A stretch of 64,000 bases of DNA from Geothermovivens sp964644845 (lineage in GTDB: Bacteria; Zhuqueibacterota; Zhuqueibacteria; Oleimicrobiales; Geothermoviventaceae). Shown one piece after another: positions 24,744-32,952 of this stretch. Under the pieces are notes generated by a model. The model had not been told where the DNA came from, made no database searches, and worked only from the letters and a program-made list of their open reading frames with translations. The stretch is from the NCBI GenBank assembly GCA_964644845.1, contig CAZXXS010000122.1:1-64000 (forward strand). Reading direction: 5' to 3'. The position numbers and the translations under genes are program-made. Each line of letters opens with the position of its first letter. The first letter of the stretch is position 1.

Positions 24744-25592
24744 GTGGAAAAATCGCCCGGAACGGACATTCGCATCTTGAACCCAAACATCGAAAGAGGG
24801 AGAATTCGCTTTGCGATTTTCGATTTCGACGGCACCGTTTCCCTTTTGCGCGAAGGCTGGCAGAACATCATGGCTCCGATGATGGTCGAAATGATTTGTG
24901 GTGACCACGATCTTTCAGAACCGATCTGTCGTGAAGTGGAACGCCGCGTTCGCGACTACATCGACGAGTCCACCGGGATCCAGACGATCCTGCAAATGGA
25001 AAGACTGGTGGAAATGGTACGTGAATTCGGTCTGGTTCCCGAAGAGAAGATCCTCGATGCGTGGGGTTACAAACAAATTTACAACGACCGCCTCATGCAA
25101 CCTGTGCGACAGCGGTTGGCGCAACTCGAGCGTGGCGAGAAATCCGTGGAAGACTTCACTGTCCACGGGGTCCTGGAAACACTGCGTGCGCTCCGGGACA
25201 GAGGCGTAACGCTCTACGCCGCCAGCGGCACGGACCGCGACGACGTGGTGAACGAAGCCAAGGCCCTGGGAGTCGACTCTTTCTTCAACGGGGGGATCTT
25301 TGGGGCGCTGCGCTCGTACCAGGAGTACAACAAGGAGAAAGTGATCCGTCAAATCCTCAACGAACACGAACTTTCCGGTCCCGAACTGGTGATTTTCGGT
25401 GACGGCCCTGTGGAAATTCGCCTCGCGCACCAGTACGGTGCCATCGGTGTCGGAGTTGCGTCCGACGAAAAGCGAGGCGAAGGCTGGAACGACGAGAAGA
25501 TCGGCCGGTTGACGAAAGCAGGAGCGGACATTCTCATCCCCGATTTCAAGGAACACAAAGCGCTTCTGGGTTACCTCTTCGCTGAGTCCTGA
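24744..25592 (+). CDS. HAD-family phosphatase
   Basis: A 282-aa haloacid-dehalogenase-type hydrolase. Motif I is IFDFDGTVS (nucleophile Asp), motif II ASGTDRDD, and motif IV FGDGPVE, with an all-helical cap between motifs I and II as in phosphoglycolate-phosphatase-like members. It probably removes phosphate from a small metabolite in the cytoplasm. Sitting next to the HldE-like gene it could act like GmhB (heptose bisphosphate phosphatase), though its cap differs from that family. The frame opens at 24657 inside repeat-adjacent sequence. The GTG at 24744 has GGAGG with 7-nt spacing and is preferred. Confidence 0.75.
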   Translation: MEKSPGTDIRILNPNIERGRIRFAIFDFDGTVSLLREGWQNIMAPMMVEMICGDHDLSEPICREVERRVRDYIDESTGIQTILQMERLVEMVREFGLVPEEKILDAWGYKQIYNDRLMQPVRQRLAQLERGEKSVEDFTVHGVLETLRALRDRGVTLYAASGTDRDDVVNEAKALGVDSFFNGGIFGALRSYQEYNKEKVIRQILNEHELSGPELVIFGDGPVEIRLAHQYGAIGVGVASDEKRGEGWNDEKIGRLTKAGADILIPDFKEHKALLGYLFAES

Positions 25593-26132
25593 GAAAAGCT
25601 CGGCAGCCCCGAAAAGCCTCGTGTCTGGCGGGCAAAGGCTGTACAACTTACGGCTGCACTCGTGGTGGCTGTCTGTGCGCTGCTCAGTAGAAACCACCGA
25701 CGGGTTCATACTGGCACGAACGTCCTGTCGAGCCCCAGAAACTTCAGGCAGAATCGCAGCTGATCTCGTTGTTGTGCGCCTTCGCGGACTTCACAGGTGC
25801 AACGGGCAAAGCAAGCGAACGAGCGCTTACCACTTGACCGACACAGGACCCAGCGGAATTTGCAGTTCGCTACCGCGCTGAGGCCCTTGCACTGGGCCGT
25901 GTTGTTGGTTTGGCCACCCCGTCGCGAGATGAGGGCAGCGCGAACGGCAGTGAGAAACTACGCGCCCGAAAACGGTCCGTTTTTCGTCGCAGAGGGAGGA
26001 GTTGCAACAAAAGCTTTCTGACCGACGTAGACCGACGTGTTTTCGCTTGCCTCCTGGACCGCGAATTCGCTCTTGCCCCTGCGTCGACGTCACCCCGAAG
26101 GAAGTCTCAACCCAACGAGGGAGGGATGCCTC
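25593..26132. other. Intergenic region upstream of the TlpA-like lipoprotein
   Basis: 540 bp between two plus-strand genes. I see no convincing promoter, hairpin or small gene. The minus frame over part of it is a shadow of the downstream gene. Confidence 0.4.
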
Positions 26133-28055
26133 ATGAGACCACGTCTGGCGGTTGTCACCCTGGTGCTGGCTGTCGTCGTGGCCGGCTGTAGCCGTGAGCC
26201 GACGAAGAGCAAGCTCACTGTTTCCCCTTCGAAACCAAAAGCCGGCGAAACCATCAAGGTCACCTACACACCTGGCACAAAGAGTGTTTTGGCCAACGCC
26301 GACTCTCTGCTTCTCCAGTACTGGGTTTTTCCTGCGGATCCTTCTGGGGAACCGCGCGCCGACGAAGCCAGGTTCTCCAAACAGAACAGGCGCTGGACAA
26401 CCACGCTCACCGTACCAGAGGGAGCAGGCTGTTTGGTTTTTCAGGTCAGCCTGGCCAGAGGTGTCGGAACGATCGACGACAACGGCGGTCAGTGTTGGGA
26501 CGTTGTCGTCTACGGGAACGACGGAAAGGTGGTGCGCGGTGCCTACCGCGCCCTCGCCTACTCTTACCTCTACGGCGGTTTCTTGAAACGGAACCGCGAC
26601 GCAAATCGCGCCAAACAACTTCTCCAGAAAGAGCTGCAACGACATCCCAAGAATCTGGCAGCCGCTCTTGAGCTGCTGCGCGTGGAGGCTCGAGACGCCA
26701 GAGGTGACAGCACGAAGCAAATCGCTGTGGCTGCCAGGGCTGACAGTCTCGCTGCGCTTCTTCCCGAAGAACCCGGTCTTCTGTCGATGTTAGTGCGCGT
26801 CTACCGCACGCTCGGACAGCAGGCCAAAGCCAACCAGGTGGTCGAACAGATTCGCCGGATCGATCCGAACCATCCAGTGGTCCTGTCCGCCGAGTGGCAG
26901 CAGATCCGCGGGTTGCCGACTGCAGAAGAACAGTTGGCGCGGGGCCTCGCCTTGCTGAAACGTGCAAAGGATCCGAGTTTCAGAGAGAACCTTTCCGGCT
27001 GGCTTGCCCAAACGATGCTCGGCGCGGGCGAGGAGCAAAAAGCACTCCGGTTTCTGGACACCCTGTCCATCCAGAACCCAAGCATCATGAATTCCGTAGC
27101 CTGGACGCTTATCGAGCAGAACAAGATGCTCATCCCGGCCACAGAGCTGGCAGGAAAAGCCGTGCGGATTTACGAGAATGTTGATCCTGAGACAAGACGC
27201 CCCAAGTACCTCCCGCCCAGCGTTTGGCGCCTCAGTGAGAAACGGAGCCTTGGGGCCGTCCTCGATACGTACGCTTTCGGACTCTACAAACTGGGCAAAT
27301 TGGACGAGGCAGAACAGGCGTACAAAAAAGCCGTGGAACTCAGCCCAAGTACGGACATCGTTGATCGGTACGTACAGTGTCTCGAAGATCTGCACAAGGA
27401 CAGCCTCGCCTTTGAGGTCTTGCGACAAGTTGTCGAAAGGGGGAACACCAGTCCAAAACTCGTCGAAAAACTCCGCGCGCTCGCGGCCAAGCGGATGGGC
27501 AACACCGCGTTTGTGGACAGCCTGGTCGAGTCCGTAAAGCGCAAGTCCGCAGCGTCGCGCCGCGCCGAGATTGAGAGGAAAGTGGCCCAAGGCATCAAAC
27601 AGGCCTACGAGGCGCCGACATTCAAACTTCTTTCGCTGAAGGGTGACAGCGTGGCCCTCGATCAGCTCCGCGGCAAGTGGGTTGTGGTTGACTTTTGGGC
27701 CACGTGGTGTGGCCCTTGCAAGTCGTCCTTCCCGTACATGGAGGCGTTCTGGAAGAACCACAAGGACAAGGGTGACGTCACCGTCCTGGCCGTCAACTGC
27801 TGGGAACGCAAACGTGGGAACGAACGCATCAGCCACGTTCGCAATTTCATCGACAAGAACGGCTACACCTTCCCGGTGCTCTTTGACATGAAGGACCAGG
27901 TCGTGAAAGCGTACCGTGTCGAGGGCATTCCGACCAAGTTCTTCGTTGGTCCCGACGGCAAGGTGTATTTGAAAGAGGTTGGCTACGGAGGGCCGTCCAT
28001 GCTCGAAGACATGGAAACTACCCTTGACCTGTTGAAAAAGCAGGTGGGGTCGTAA
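26133..28055 (+). CDS. TPR lipoprotein with C-terminal TlpA-like thioredoxin domain
   Basis: A 640-aa lipoprotein: signal LVLAVVVAGC with Cys as the lipidation site. A beta-rich N-terminal segment (TVSPSKPKAGETIKVTYTPG) is followed by TPR-type helical repeats through the middle (DTYAFGLYKLGKLDEAEQAY). The C-terminal TlpA/AhpC-type thioredoxin fold starts near residue 490, with the redox pair in FWATWCGPCKSSFP and the cis-Pro segment GIPTKFFVG. It is likely a periplasm-facing thiol-disulfide reductase held in a protein complex by the TPRs. GAGGGAGGG precedes ATG 26133; the longer frame from 26037 would hide the signal. A hairpin terminator follows the stop. Confidence 0.85.
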   Translation: MRPRLAVVTLVLAVVVAGCSREPTKSKLTVSPSKPKAGETIKVTYTPGTKSVLANADSLLLQYWVFPADPSGEPRADEARFSKQNRRWTTTLTVPEGAGCLVFQVSLARGVGTIDDNGGQCWDVVVYGNDGKVVRGAYRALAYSYLYGGFLKRNRDANRAKQLLQKELQRHPKNLAAALELLRVEARDARGDSTKQIAVAARADSLAALLPEEPGLLSMLVRVYRTLGQQAKANQVVEQIRRIDPNHPVVLSAEWQQIRGLPTAEEQLARGLALLKRAKDPSFRENLSGWLAQTMLGAGEEQKALRFLDTLSIQNPSIMNSVAWTLIEQNKMLIPATELAGKAVRIYENVDPETRRPKYLPPSVWRLSEKRSLGAVLDTYAFGLYKLGKLDEAEQAYKKAVELSPSTDIVDRYVQCLEDLHKDSLAFEVLRQVVERGNTSPKLVEKLRALAAKRMGNTAFVDSLVESVKRKSAASRRAEIERKVAQGIKQAYEAPTFKLLSLKGDSVALDQLRGKWVVVDFWATWCGPCKSSFPYMEAFWKNHKDKGDVTVLAVNCWERKRGNERISHVRNFIDKNGYTFPVLFDMKDQVVKAYRVEGIPTKFFVGPDGKVYLKEVGYGGPSMLEDMETTLDLLKKQVGS

Positions 28056-28088
28056 GGAGAAACTCTCGCCTTCGGCTTATTCCAACTG

Positions 28089-28114
28089 GGGCGCTGCTTC
28101 CAACAGCAGCGCCC
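28089..28114 (+). terminator. Terminator of the TlpA-like lipoprotein gene
   Basis: A perfect 10-bp stem (GGGCGCTGCT and AGCAGCGCCC, loop of 6) starts 34 nt after the stop and is followed by the pyrimidine-rich TCTTCGCTTTCC. Confidence 0.65.
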
Positions 28115-28180
28115 TCTTCGCTTTCCGGTGTGCGCGGAAACCGCAACGTCCGGGAAAGGAAGCGACACTCTTGAGTTGGC

Positions 28181-28363
28181 CTACCGCCGCAAGTAAAAAA
28201 TCAAAGCTGCCAGCAGTGGCAGTACAAATGCAACCAACACCGCCAGGCCAACCAGCTTGTGAGCAGTTTTGACGCGTGGGAATTCGTAGCCGCAGATCGG
28301 GCACTGCTCCGCAGACGCAGGTACGTCAACCCCACAGTTTGGACACTCTTTCAGCGCTTCCAC
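28181..28363 (-). CDS. Small zinc-ribbon membrane protein
   Basis: A 60-aa protein with an N-terminal zinc ribbon (CPNCG then CPICGYEF) and one C-terminal transmembrane helix (LVGLAVLVAFVLPLLAALIFYL). The ribbon would face the cytoplasm if the positive residues next to the helix (RVKTAHK) follow the positive-inside rule. The GTG start has AAGGGAT upstream. Such proteins are widespread and of unknown function. It follows the hydroxyacid dehydrogenase gene on the same strand after 77 nt, so co-transcription is possible. Confidence 0.7.
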   Translation of the reverse strand: MEALKECPNCGVDVPASAEQCPICGYEFPRVKTAHKLVGLAVLVAFVLPLLAALIFYLRR

Positions 28364-28440
28364 CGAGATCCCTTCAATCTGCTTTCCGTCCTAAGGGCAC
28401 TCCATGGCATTCACTGCAGGACCCCGCGCCCGTGACCTAC

Positions 28441-29457
28441 TCACATTCGTCGTGCAGGCCGGAGTGCCTTTTCGCCAAGCACTTTCCGTACTTCCGGATT
28501 CACAACGTTGCGCGGCTCGAAGCCGCGTGCGAGTCGTTTCAAGTCCTGGACCACCCACTCCCGCAACACCTGCAGCGACTGCTCCGAGTACCAGGCCATG
28601 TGCGGTGTAAGCAGCACGTTCTCCAGAGAACGCAGGGGACTGTCGAGCGGCAGTGGTTCGACCTCCGTCACATCCAGAGCAGCACAGGCAAGCTTGCCGT
28701 TTTGCAGCGCTGCCACAAGAGCGGATTCCGCAACGATGGGCCCGCGAGCGGTGTTCACCAGGATGGCCCCGTTGCGCATCCTCGAGAATGCCTCTCCGTC
28801 GAACATGTGCTGCGTCTCCTCGGTCAGCGGCGCGTGAATGGTGATCGCGTCGGACTTCGCCAGCAGCGCGTCGAAATCCACGGGCTCGGCCCCCAGTTCC
28901 CTAACTTTCTCTTCCTCAACGTAAGGGTCGTACACAACGAAACGCAGGCCGCTGTGGCTCAGAATCCGCAGCACCTCACTACCGATTCGGCCACACCCCA
29001 CAACACCAAGTGTGCGGTCCTGCCACTGCCTCAAAGGCCGTACGTACTGGTAACCCCACCTTCCTTGCCGCACGTTGTGATCTTGACGACAAATCTGGCG
29101 CGTGCACGCGAAAAGCAACGAAACCGCATGCTCTGCCACTTCGCGCGTGCAGTAGGTCGGCATGTTCGCGACGTAGACACCCCTCCGCGTAGCAGCCTCT
29201 ACGTCGACGTTGTCCAGTCCCACACCCAGGCGGAGCACCATCTTCAGGTTAGGCAACCTGGCCATTAAAGCCGCAGTGATCGGTAGCGCAGCCACAACCA
29301 GTACGTTGGCATCCGGAGCGAGCTCTGACAGCTTCTCTCCCTCGTCCTTGGCCAACCGGTAGGCACGAAACTCGATTCCTTCGGCCGCAAGCTGTTTTTG
29401 CTCCCAGGCTGGGTCAAAATCCAGGTAGTCGGTTGCTACCGCCACGAGTTCAGCCAT
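28441..29457 (-). CDS. D-isomer-specific 2-hydroxyacid dehydrogenase (CtBP-like)
   Basis: A 338-aa NAD-dependent dehydrogenase. The nucleotide-binding motif is GVVGCGRIGSEV. The catalytic Arg, Glu and His lie in NTARGPIV, DVTEVEPL and TPHMAWYSE. The last motif resembles C-terminal-binding-protein-like members of the family. It reduces or oxidises an alpha-keto/hydroxy acid in the cytoplasm; glyoxylate, hydroxypyruvate and phosphoglycerate are family substrates, none assignable here. The start ATG at 29457 has GGAG upstream. The 341 bp before it separate it from the PEGA lipoprotein gene. Confidence 0.85.
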   Translation of the reverse strand: MAELVAVATDYLDFDPAWEQKQLAAEGIEFRAYRLAKDEGEKLSELAPDANVLVVAALPITAALMARLPNLKMVLRLGVGLDNVDVEAATRRGVYVANMPTYCTREVAEHAVSLLFACTRQICRQDHNVRQGRWGYQYVRPLRQWQDRTLGVVGCGRIGSEVLRILSHSGLRFVVYDPYVEEEKVRELGAEPVDFDALLAKSDAITIHAPLTEETQHMFDGEAFSRMRNGAILVNTARGPIVAESALVAALQNGKLACAALDVTEVEPLPLDSPLRSLENVLLTPHMAWYSEQSLQVLREWVVQDLKRLARGFEPRNVVNPEVRKVLGEKALRPARRM

Positions 29458-29798
29458 CGCGACTCCACGGGTTCAGTTTTCAGGCTACCTGTTCCTTTCT
29501 GCCGGGTCACAGGGGATCCTCTCACCAACCGGGCTTGCCCCTTTGAACGTTCGTCTGCGCCGAAAAAAGTTCCACGTGTGCGCCCTCGTTACTCCCCCGG
29601 CAAGAACCCGACGTTGCAGACCTGACCCCGTACGGAAAAGACCAGCCGAAAGCTGGTCCGCAAGGAAACAAAGCAAGGGCACATGAATGTGTCTGCCCGC
29701 CCTTCGCCTGACGCCAGGGCAGAAGGGCAGTTGCACAGTACCAGCCAAGGACCCCACTGAACTTCCGACCGCCGCCGTCTGCGCGGATCGGCTGGGTT
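29458..29798. other. Intergenic region, PEGA lipoprotein to hydroxyacid dehydrogenase
   Basis: 341 bp containing the terminator at 29640-29658. Otherwise I see only shadow frames. Confidence 0.45.
29640..29658 (-). terminator. Terminator downstream of the PEGA lipoprotein gene
   Basis: On the minus strand GACCAGC and GCTGGTC form a 7-bp stem around TTTCG, followed by TTTTCC. It lies about 140 nt past the stop codon at 29799. Confidence 0.55.
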
Positions 29799-30617
29799 CT
29801 ACCTTTGTGGCTCCAACCGCTCAATGATCGTGATTTTGTCCTTGCCGCGCAGTTTCTTGCTGTCCAGGTAGCGGATGGCCGTTTTGTAGCCGTCGTGACT
29901 CACCTGGATGACGTGGCTCGTGCCGCTGTCCACCCAAACGCGCAGCGGAGACTGCCCTACGTTCTGGTCATCAACAATCACGTCGCAGTGCTCGGGATCC
30001 GTGTTGATTTGCAGCATCACCGGTTGTTCACGCAACACGCTGCGTTTTGTCCCTTTCTCGCCAGCAGGGGCTTTTGCGGCCTGCGTCACAGCCTTGGCTT
30101 GCTTTTCAGGCGCGGCGATCTCCTGGCCAAGTGGCTCGTAGGACACGTTGAAGTACATCACCTTGTCAACTGGCGTACCGTCCCAGCTCTTGCGGATGGT
30201 CAGGTCCAAGACCGTGCGACGGTTGGGCTCGATTCGAACCAGATCCCGAGTCTTCGCCTCTGCTACTTCTTCTTCCCAACCACCGGAAGCGTAGTAACGC
30301 CCCTCCACCTTGTAGTAGCCGGGTTTCAACTTCAAGTGGTACTCGTACTCGCCCTGTACGTTCGTCACTGGTGTCACGGGCACAATTTTTTTGCCGTTGA
30401 CCTTCAGCTCAAAACGATTCTTGTAACTTTTCTGCATGTCCGCCACGTTGTGCACGCGTACAATCAAATTGACCGGAAGCAAGGCCTGGTCGATGTCCAG
30501 TTCCTTCACCGGTTCCAGTGTGTAGTAAGTCTGCTCGCCGACCAGAGCCTTGTGCCCGGCACACCCGGCCACCACAAGCACAACCGCGGCAAAAATGGCC
30601 AACCATTTTCCACTCAT
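29799..30617 (-). CDS. Lipoprotein with PEGA-type domain
   Basis: A 272-aa lipoprotein: signal WLAIFAAVVLVVAGC with Cys for lipidation. Residues 40-170 form a beta-rich domain that resembles carboxypeptidase-regulatory-type folds (EYEYHLKLKPGYYKVEGRYY). An Ala/Lys-rich linker (PEKQAKAVTQAAKAPAGE) leads to a C-terminal PEGA-like unit (INTDPEHCDVIVDDQNVGQSP, then HVIQVSHDGYK). It is probably a cell-envelope surface or periplasmic structural protein. ATG 30617 follows GGGAGGG; the open frame to 30641 has no such site. Role unknown. Confidence 0.75.
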   Translation of the reverse strand: MSGKWLAIFAAVVLVVAGCAGHKALVGEQTYYTLEPVKELDIDQALLPVNLIVRVHNVADMQKSYKNRFELKVNGKKIVPVTPVTNVQGEYEYHLKLKPGYYKVEGRYYASGGWEEEVAEAKTRDLVRIEPNRRTVLDLTIRKSWDGTPVDKVMYFNVSYEPLGQEIAAPEKQAKAVTQAAKAPAGEKGTKRSVLREQPVMLQINTDPEHCDVIVDDQNVGQSPLRVWVDSGTSHVIQVSHDGYKTAIRYLDSKKLRGKDKITIIERLEPQR

Positions 30618-30796
30618 CGCACCCTCCCGTTGGCTCGACACACACCACTGCCGACACTCTTTCTACGACGGGACGGCGCAAAGGGTTCGTGCTTCTGCTC
30701 GTCCCGGGACACCTCCAAGCACCTTGTAGGACCGCCCAACCGAGGAACAACCCGTACGGTCCCACGAGGTTAGTCCTGAGGTACGCGCTCGCGATG

Positions 30797-31993
30797 TCAA
30801 AACGAAGTAAGACCGTACATCGTGGTCGCCGCAACGATGGCTACACTCAGGTTGTCGTCCACGCCGAGGGGCAGTGCCTCAGCCAGACTGGCGGCCAGAG
30901 CACCCGCCAGGGCGGTCCCCAACGGCATACCGACAGCCGGTGCGACCAGGTAGGCTACGATTGTGTTCCCGGCAAACCCGGCCACGGCGCCTTCCAGGGT
31001 CTTGTGGAAGAAAGGTGTCCTACCGTACTGTAGGCCAAAGAACTTGGCGAACATGTCGCCGAAGACCAGGTAACCAAGGGCGAGCCAGGCCACCGGAAGC
31101 GGGAAAACGACGAGCACAACAGCACAGGAGAGCAGAAACATCGAAATCGACGAGAAGCGACTGAGCTCTTTGTCTTTCAAGATCGCAGCAAGTTGACCCA
31201 AGGTTTCTTGAGTCCACCCTTTCCGCGACAGACGCCACATGTCCCCGGCGAGAGCCGCGAGAGCAACGCTGCTCACCAACCCCACACCGAATCGCTGACC
31301 GAGCCACTGCTGAGCGGCCGGGAACGCCAGGGCTGCCGGGCGCAGACCAAACCGCCACCATTTCACCTGGTTGCGCACCGCCGGCCTCAACTCCAAAACT
31401 CCCTGCACCAAAATGTTTCGAAGAACCACGAACAACAGGAAGAACAGCAGCAACGTGGCGCCAACGACTTCAGGTCGGCGGGGGGCGTGAAGCAGCAGAA
31501 GTAAGGCAAACAGAGGCAGAACGACTGTGCCGAAAACCTCGCCTTTTCGGGACACGAGTGCGAAGACGGCCACGATCCAGGCCAGAAAAAGCAAGTCCTT
31601 CCAAGGAAACCAGCCTCTCACGACCATCACGGCCAGGCTGTAAAGGAGGAGCCCGGTCGCAGTTGCGGCTCCCTGACCACCGCGAAAGCGCAGGTAGAAC
31701 GGAAACACATGTCCCGCGATTGCCGCGAACCCCGCCAGGTACCCAGTCCAGGCGTTGCAGCCAGCCAGATGGGTTAGCAAGAGGGCAAGCACACCTTTTG
31801 ACAGGTCTACAACGGCGACCAGCACGCCGGCCCAAGGGCCGACCACCTTGTACGTGTTCACCGTGCCAGCGTTGCCGTCGCCAAGTTCTCGAATGTCGAT
31901 TCCGGCCACCCAGCGGCCGATCCAGTAGGCAGTGGAGAACGAGCCGAGCAGGTATCCCCCAACCAGTGCAAAAACAACGCAACCTGCGCCCAT
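30797..31993 (-). CDS. Fusion of PlsY-type acyltransferase with DGK1/SEC59-like lipid kinase domain
   Basis: A 398-aa polytopic membrane protein. Residues 1-200 match PlsY, which makes lysophosphatidate from acyl-phosphate and glycerol 3-phosphate: GSFSTAYWIGRW, DIRELGDGNAGTVNTYKVVG, AGHVFPFYLRFRGGQGAA. The usual GSGN and GGKG motifs read GDGN and GGQG. Residues about 265-398 match the CTP-dependent diacylglycerol/dolichol kinase family: KDKELSRFSS, YLVFGDMFAKFFGLQYGR, HKTLEGAVAGF and the late DNLSVAI. The fusion would link phosphatidate synthesis with phosphorylation of a lipid alcohol. AAGGAGGGAGGC precedes the ATG. Substrates are inferred from families only. Confidence 0.75.
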   Translation of the reverse strand: MGAGCVVFALVGGYLLGSFSTAYWIGRWVAGIDIRELGDGNAGTVNTYKVVGPWAGVLVAVVDLSKGVLALLLTHLAGCNAWTGYLAGFAAIAGHVFPFYLRFRGGQGAATATGLLLYSLAVMVVRGWFPWKDLLFLAWIVAVFALVSRKGEVFGTVVLPLFALLLLLHAPRRPEVVGATLLLFFLLFVVLRNILVQGVLELRPAVRNQVKWWRFGLRPAALAFPAAQQWLGQRFGVGLVSSVALAALAGDMWRLSRKGWTQETLGQLAAILKDKELSRFSSISMFLLSCAVVLVVFPLPVAWLALGYLVFGDMFAKFFGLQYGRTPFFHKTLEGAVAGFAGNTIVAYLVAPAVGMPLGTALAGALAASLAEALPLGVDDNLSVAIVAATTMYGLTSF

Positions 31994-32062
31994 TGCCTCC
32001 CTCCTTCGAACGCCCGTCGTCGGCCGGGTCGCCCTACTCGCTCACAAAAGGCGATTCGACCG

Positions 32063-32773
32063 TCAGGCGAAGAAATGCGCTTCAAGCATGGCGCAAAGAG
32101 CGTGGTAAAAAGGCTGGTGAAGCTCCTGGACCTTGCGCGTCTCACCCTCCGGAACACGGACCGCAAGATCTACCTTCTGCGCCAACGGTCCTCCGGCCTG
32201 TCCGGTCAGAGCAATCGTCTTCATTCCCAACAACCTGGCTACGGCCACGGCGTAGCGTACGTTCAGCGCCTTCCCACTCGTACTAATCCCAAGAAGCACG
32301 TCGCCCGGGCGGCCGAGAGCGTAGAGCTCCTGCGCGTAGCCAACGCGCGCGACCTGGATGTCGTTCTCCAGCGCAGACGCAAGTGAATGGTTGAGACCGA
32401 GTACGTGGACTCGTAAACCTCGTTCCAGCGCCTCGGCAAGCTCCGACGCGTCCAGATCCGAACGCAGGGCCTCCTGGTGCTCATCGGGCAGGGGGCGACG
32501 TAGCAGGTAGGACTTCATCAGCTCGCCGGAAATGTGCAACGCGTCGGCAAAACTCCCCCCGTTGCCGCAAATGAAGAGCGTTCCACCCTGTTCCAAAGAC
32601 CGAGCGATCGTTTCGTAGGCCCGCAGCAGGTCGACAAGGTTGTCGCGCAGTACAGGTCGTTCTTCCCAGAACGTCCGGAGCGGCGCCAGCACCGCGGATT
32701 TCTTTTCCACGTTCGCAATCAGTTCAGGGTAGGCATTCCTCAGATGCGTCCAGAAAGATTCAAACGTCGGCAA
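32063..32773 (-). CDS. SIS-domain phosphosugar isomerase, GmhA-like
   Basis: A 236-aa SIS protein. FICGNGGSFADALHISGEL aligns with the sugar-phosphate-binding start of GmhA (sedoheptulose 7-phosphate isomerase), GISTSGKALNV with its second Ser loop, and ELHQPFYHALCAMLE with the late His-containing helix. It probably supplies D-glycero-manno-heptose 7-phosphate for the HldE-like protein at 23051, on the route to LPS heptose. The TTG start at 32773 has AAGGAGG with good spacing. The protein is about 40 residues longer at the N-terminus than E. coli GmhA. Other SIS isomerase activities cannot be excluded. Confidence 0.75.
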   Translation of the reverse strand: MPTFESFWTHLRNAYPELIANVEKKSAVLAPLRTFWEERPVLRDNLVDLLRAYETIARSLEQGGTLFICGNGGSFADALHISGELMKSYLLRRPLPDEHQEALRSDLDASELAEALERGLRVHVLGLNHSLASALENDIQVARVGYAQELYALGRPGDVLLGISTSGKALNVRYAVAVARLLGMKTIALTGQAGGPLAQKVDLAVRVPEGETRKVQELHQPFYHALCAMLEAHFFA

Positions 32774-32872
32774 AGTAGCCTCCTTCCTGTGGAACTCCAG
32801 TAGCGTGCAGCATCAAACAGGTCAGAACTGACTGCCCAGGATGAACACGCGAATTTGGGGCAAGCCGTTGGT

Positions 32873-32914
32873 AGTTGACAGTCGGCAGTCAGCAGTCGGC
32901 AATTGGCAGTTGGC
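32873..32914. repeat. Short tandem array of 7-bp units
   Basis: Six 7-mers (AGTTGAC, AGTCGGC, AGTCAGC, AGTCGGC, AATTGGC, AGTTGGC) are closely related to the units at 24569-24673. It lies between the SIS isomerase start and the stop of the gene at 32953. Confidence 0.75.
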
Positions 32915-32952
32915 ATCCGGGCGGCACCTGGCAACATCCCGGCGCAGGCTTT

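Noticed and set aside
25827..26720. 297-codon minus-strand frame
   Set aside because: It is largely antisense to the TlpA-like lipoprotein gene and has no ribosome binding site or family motif.
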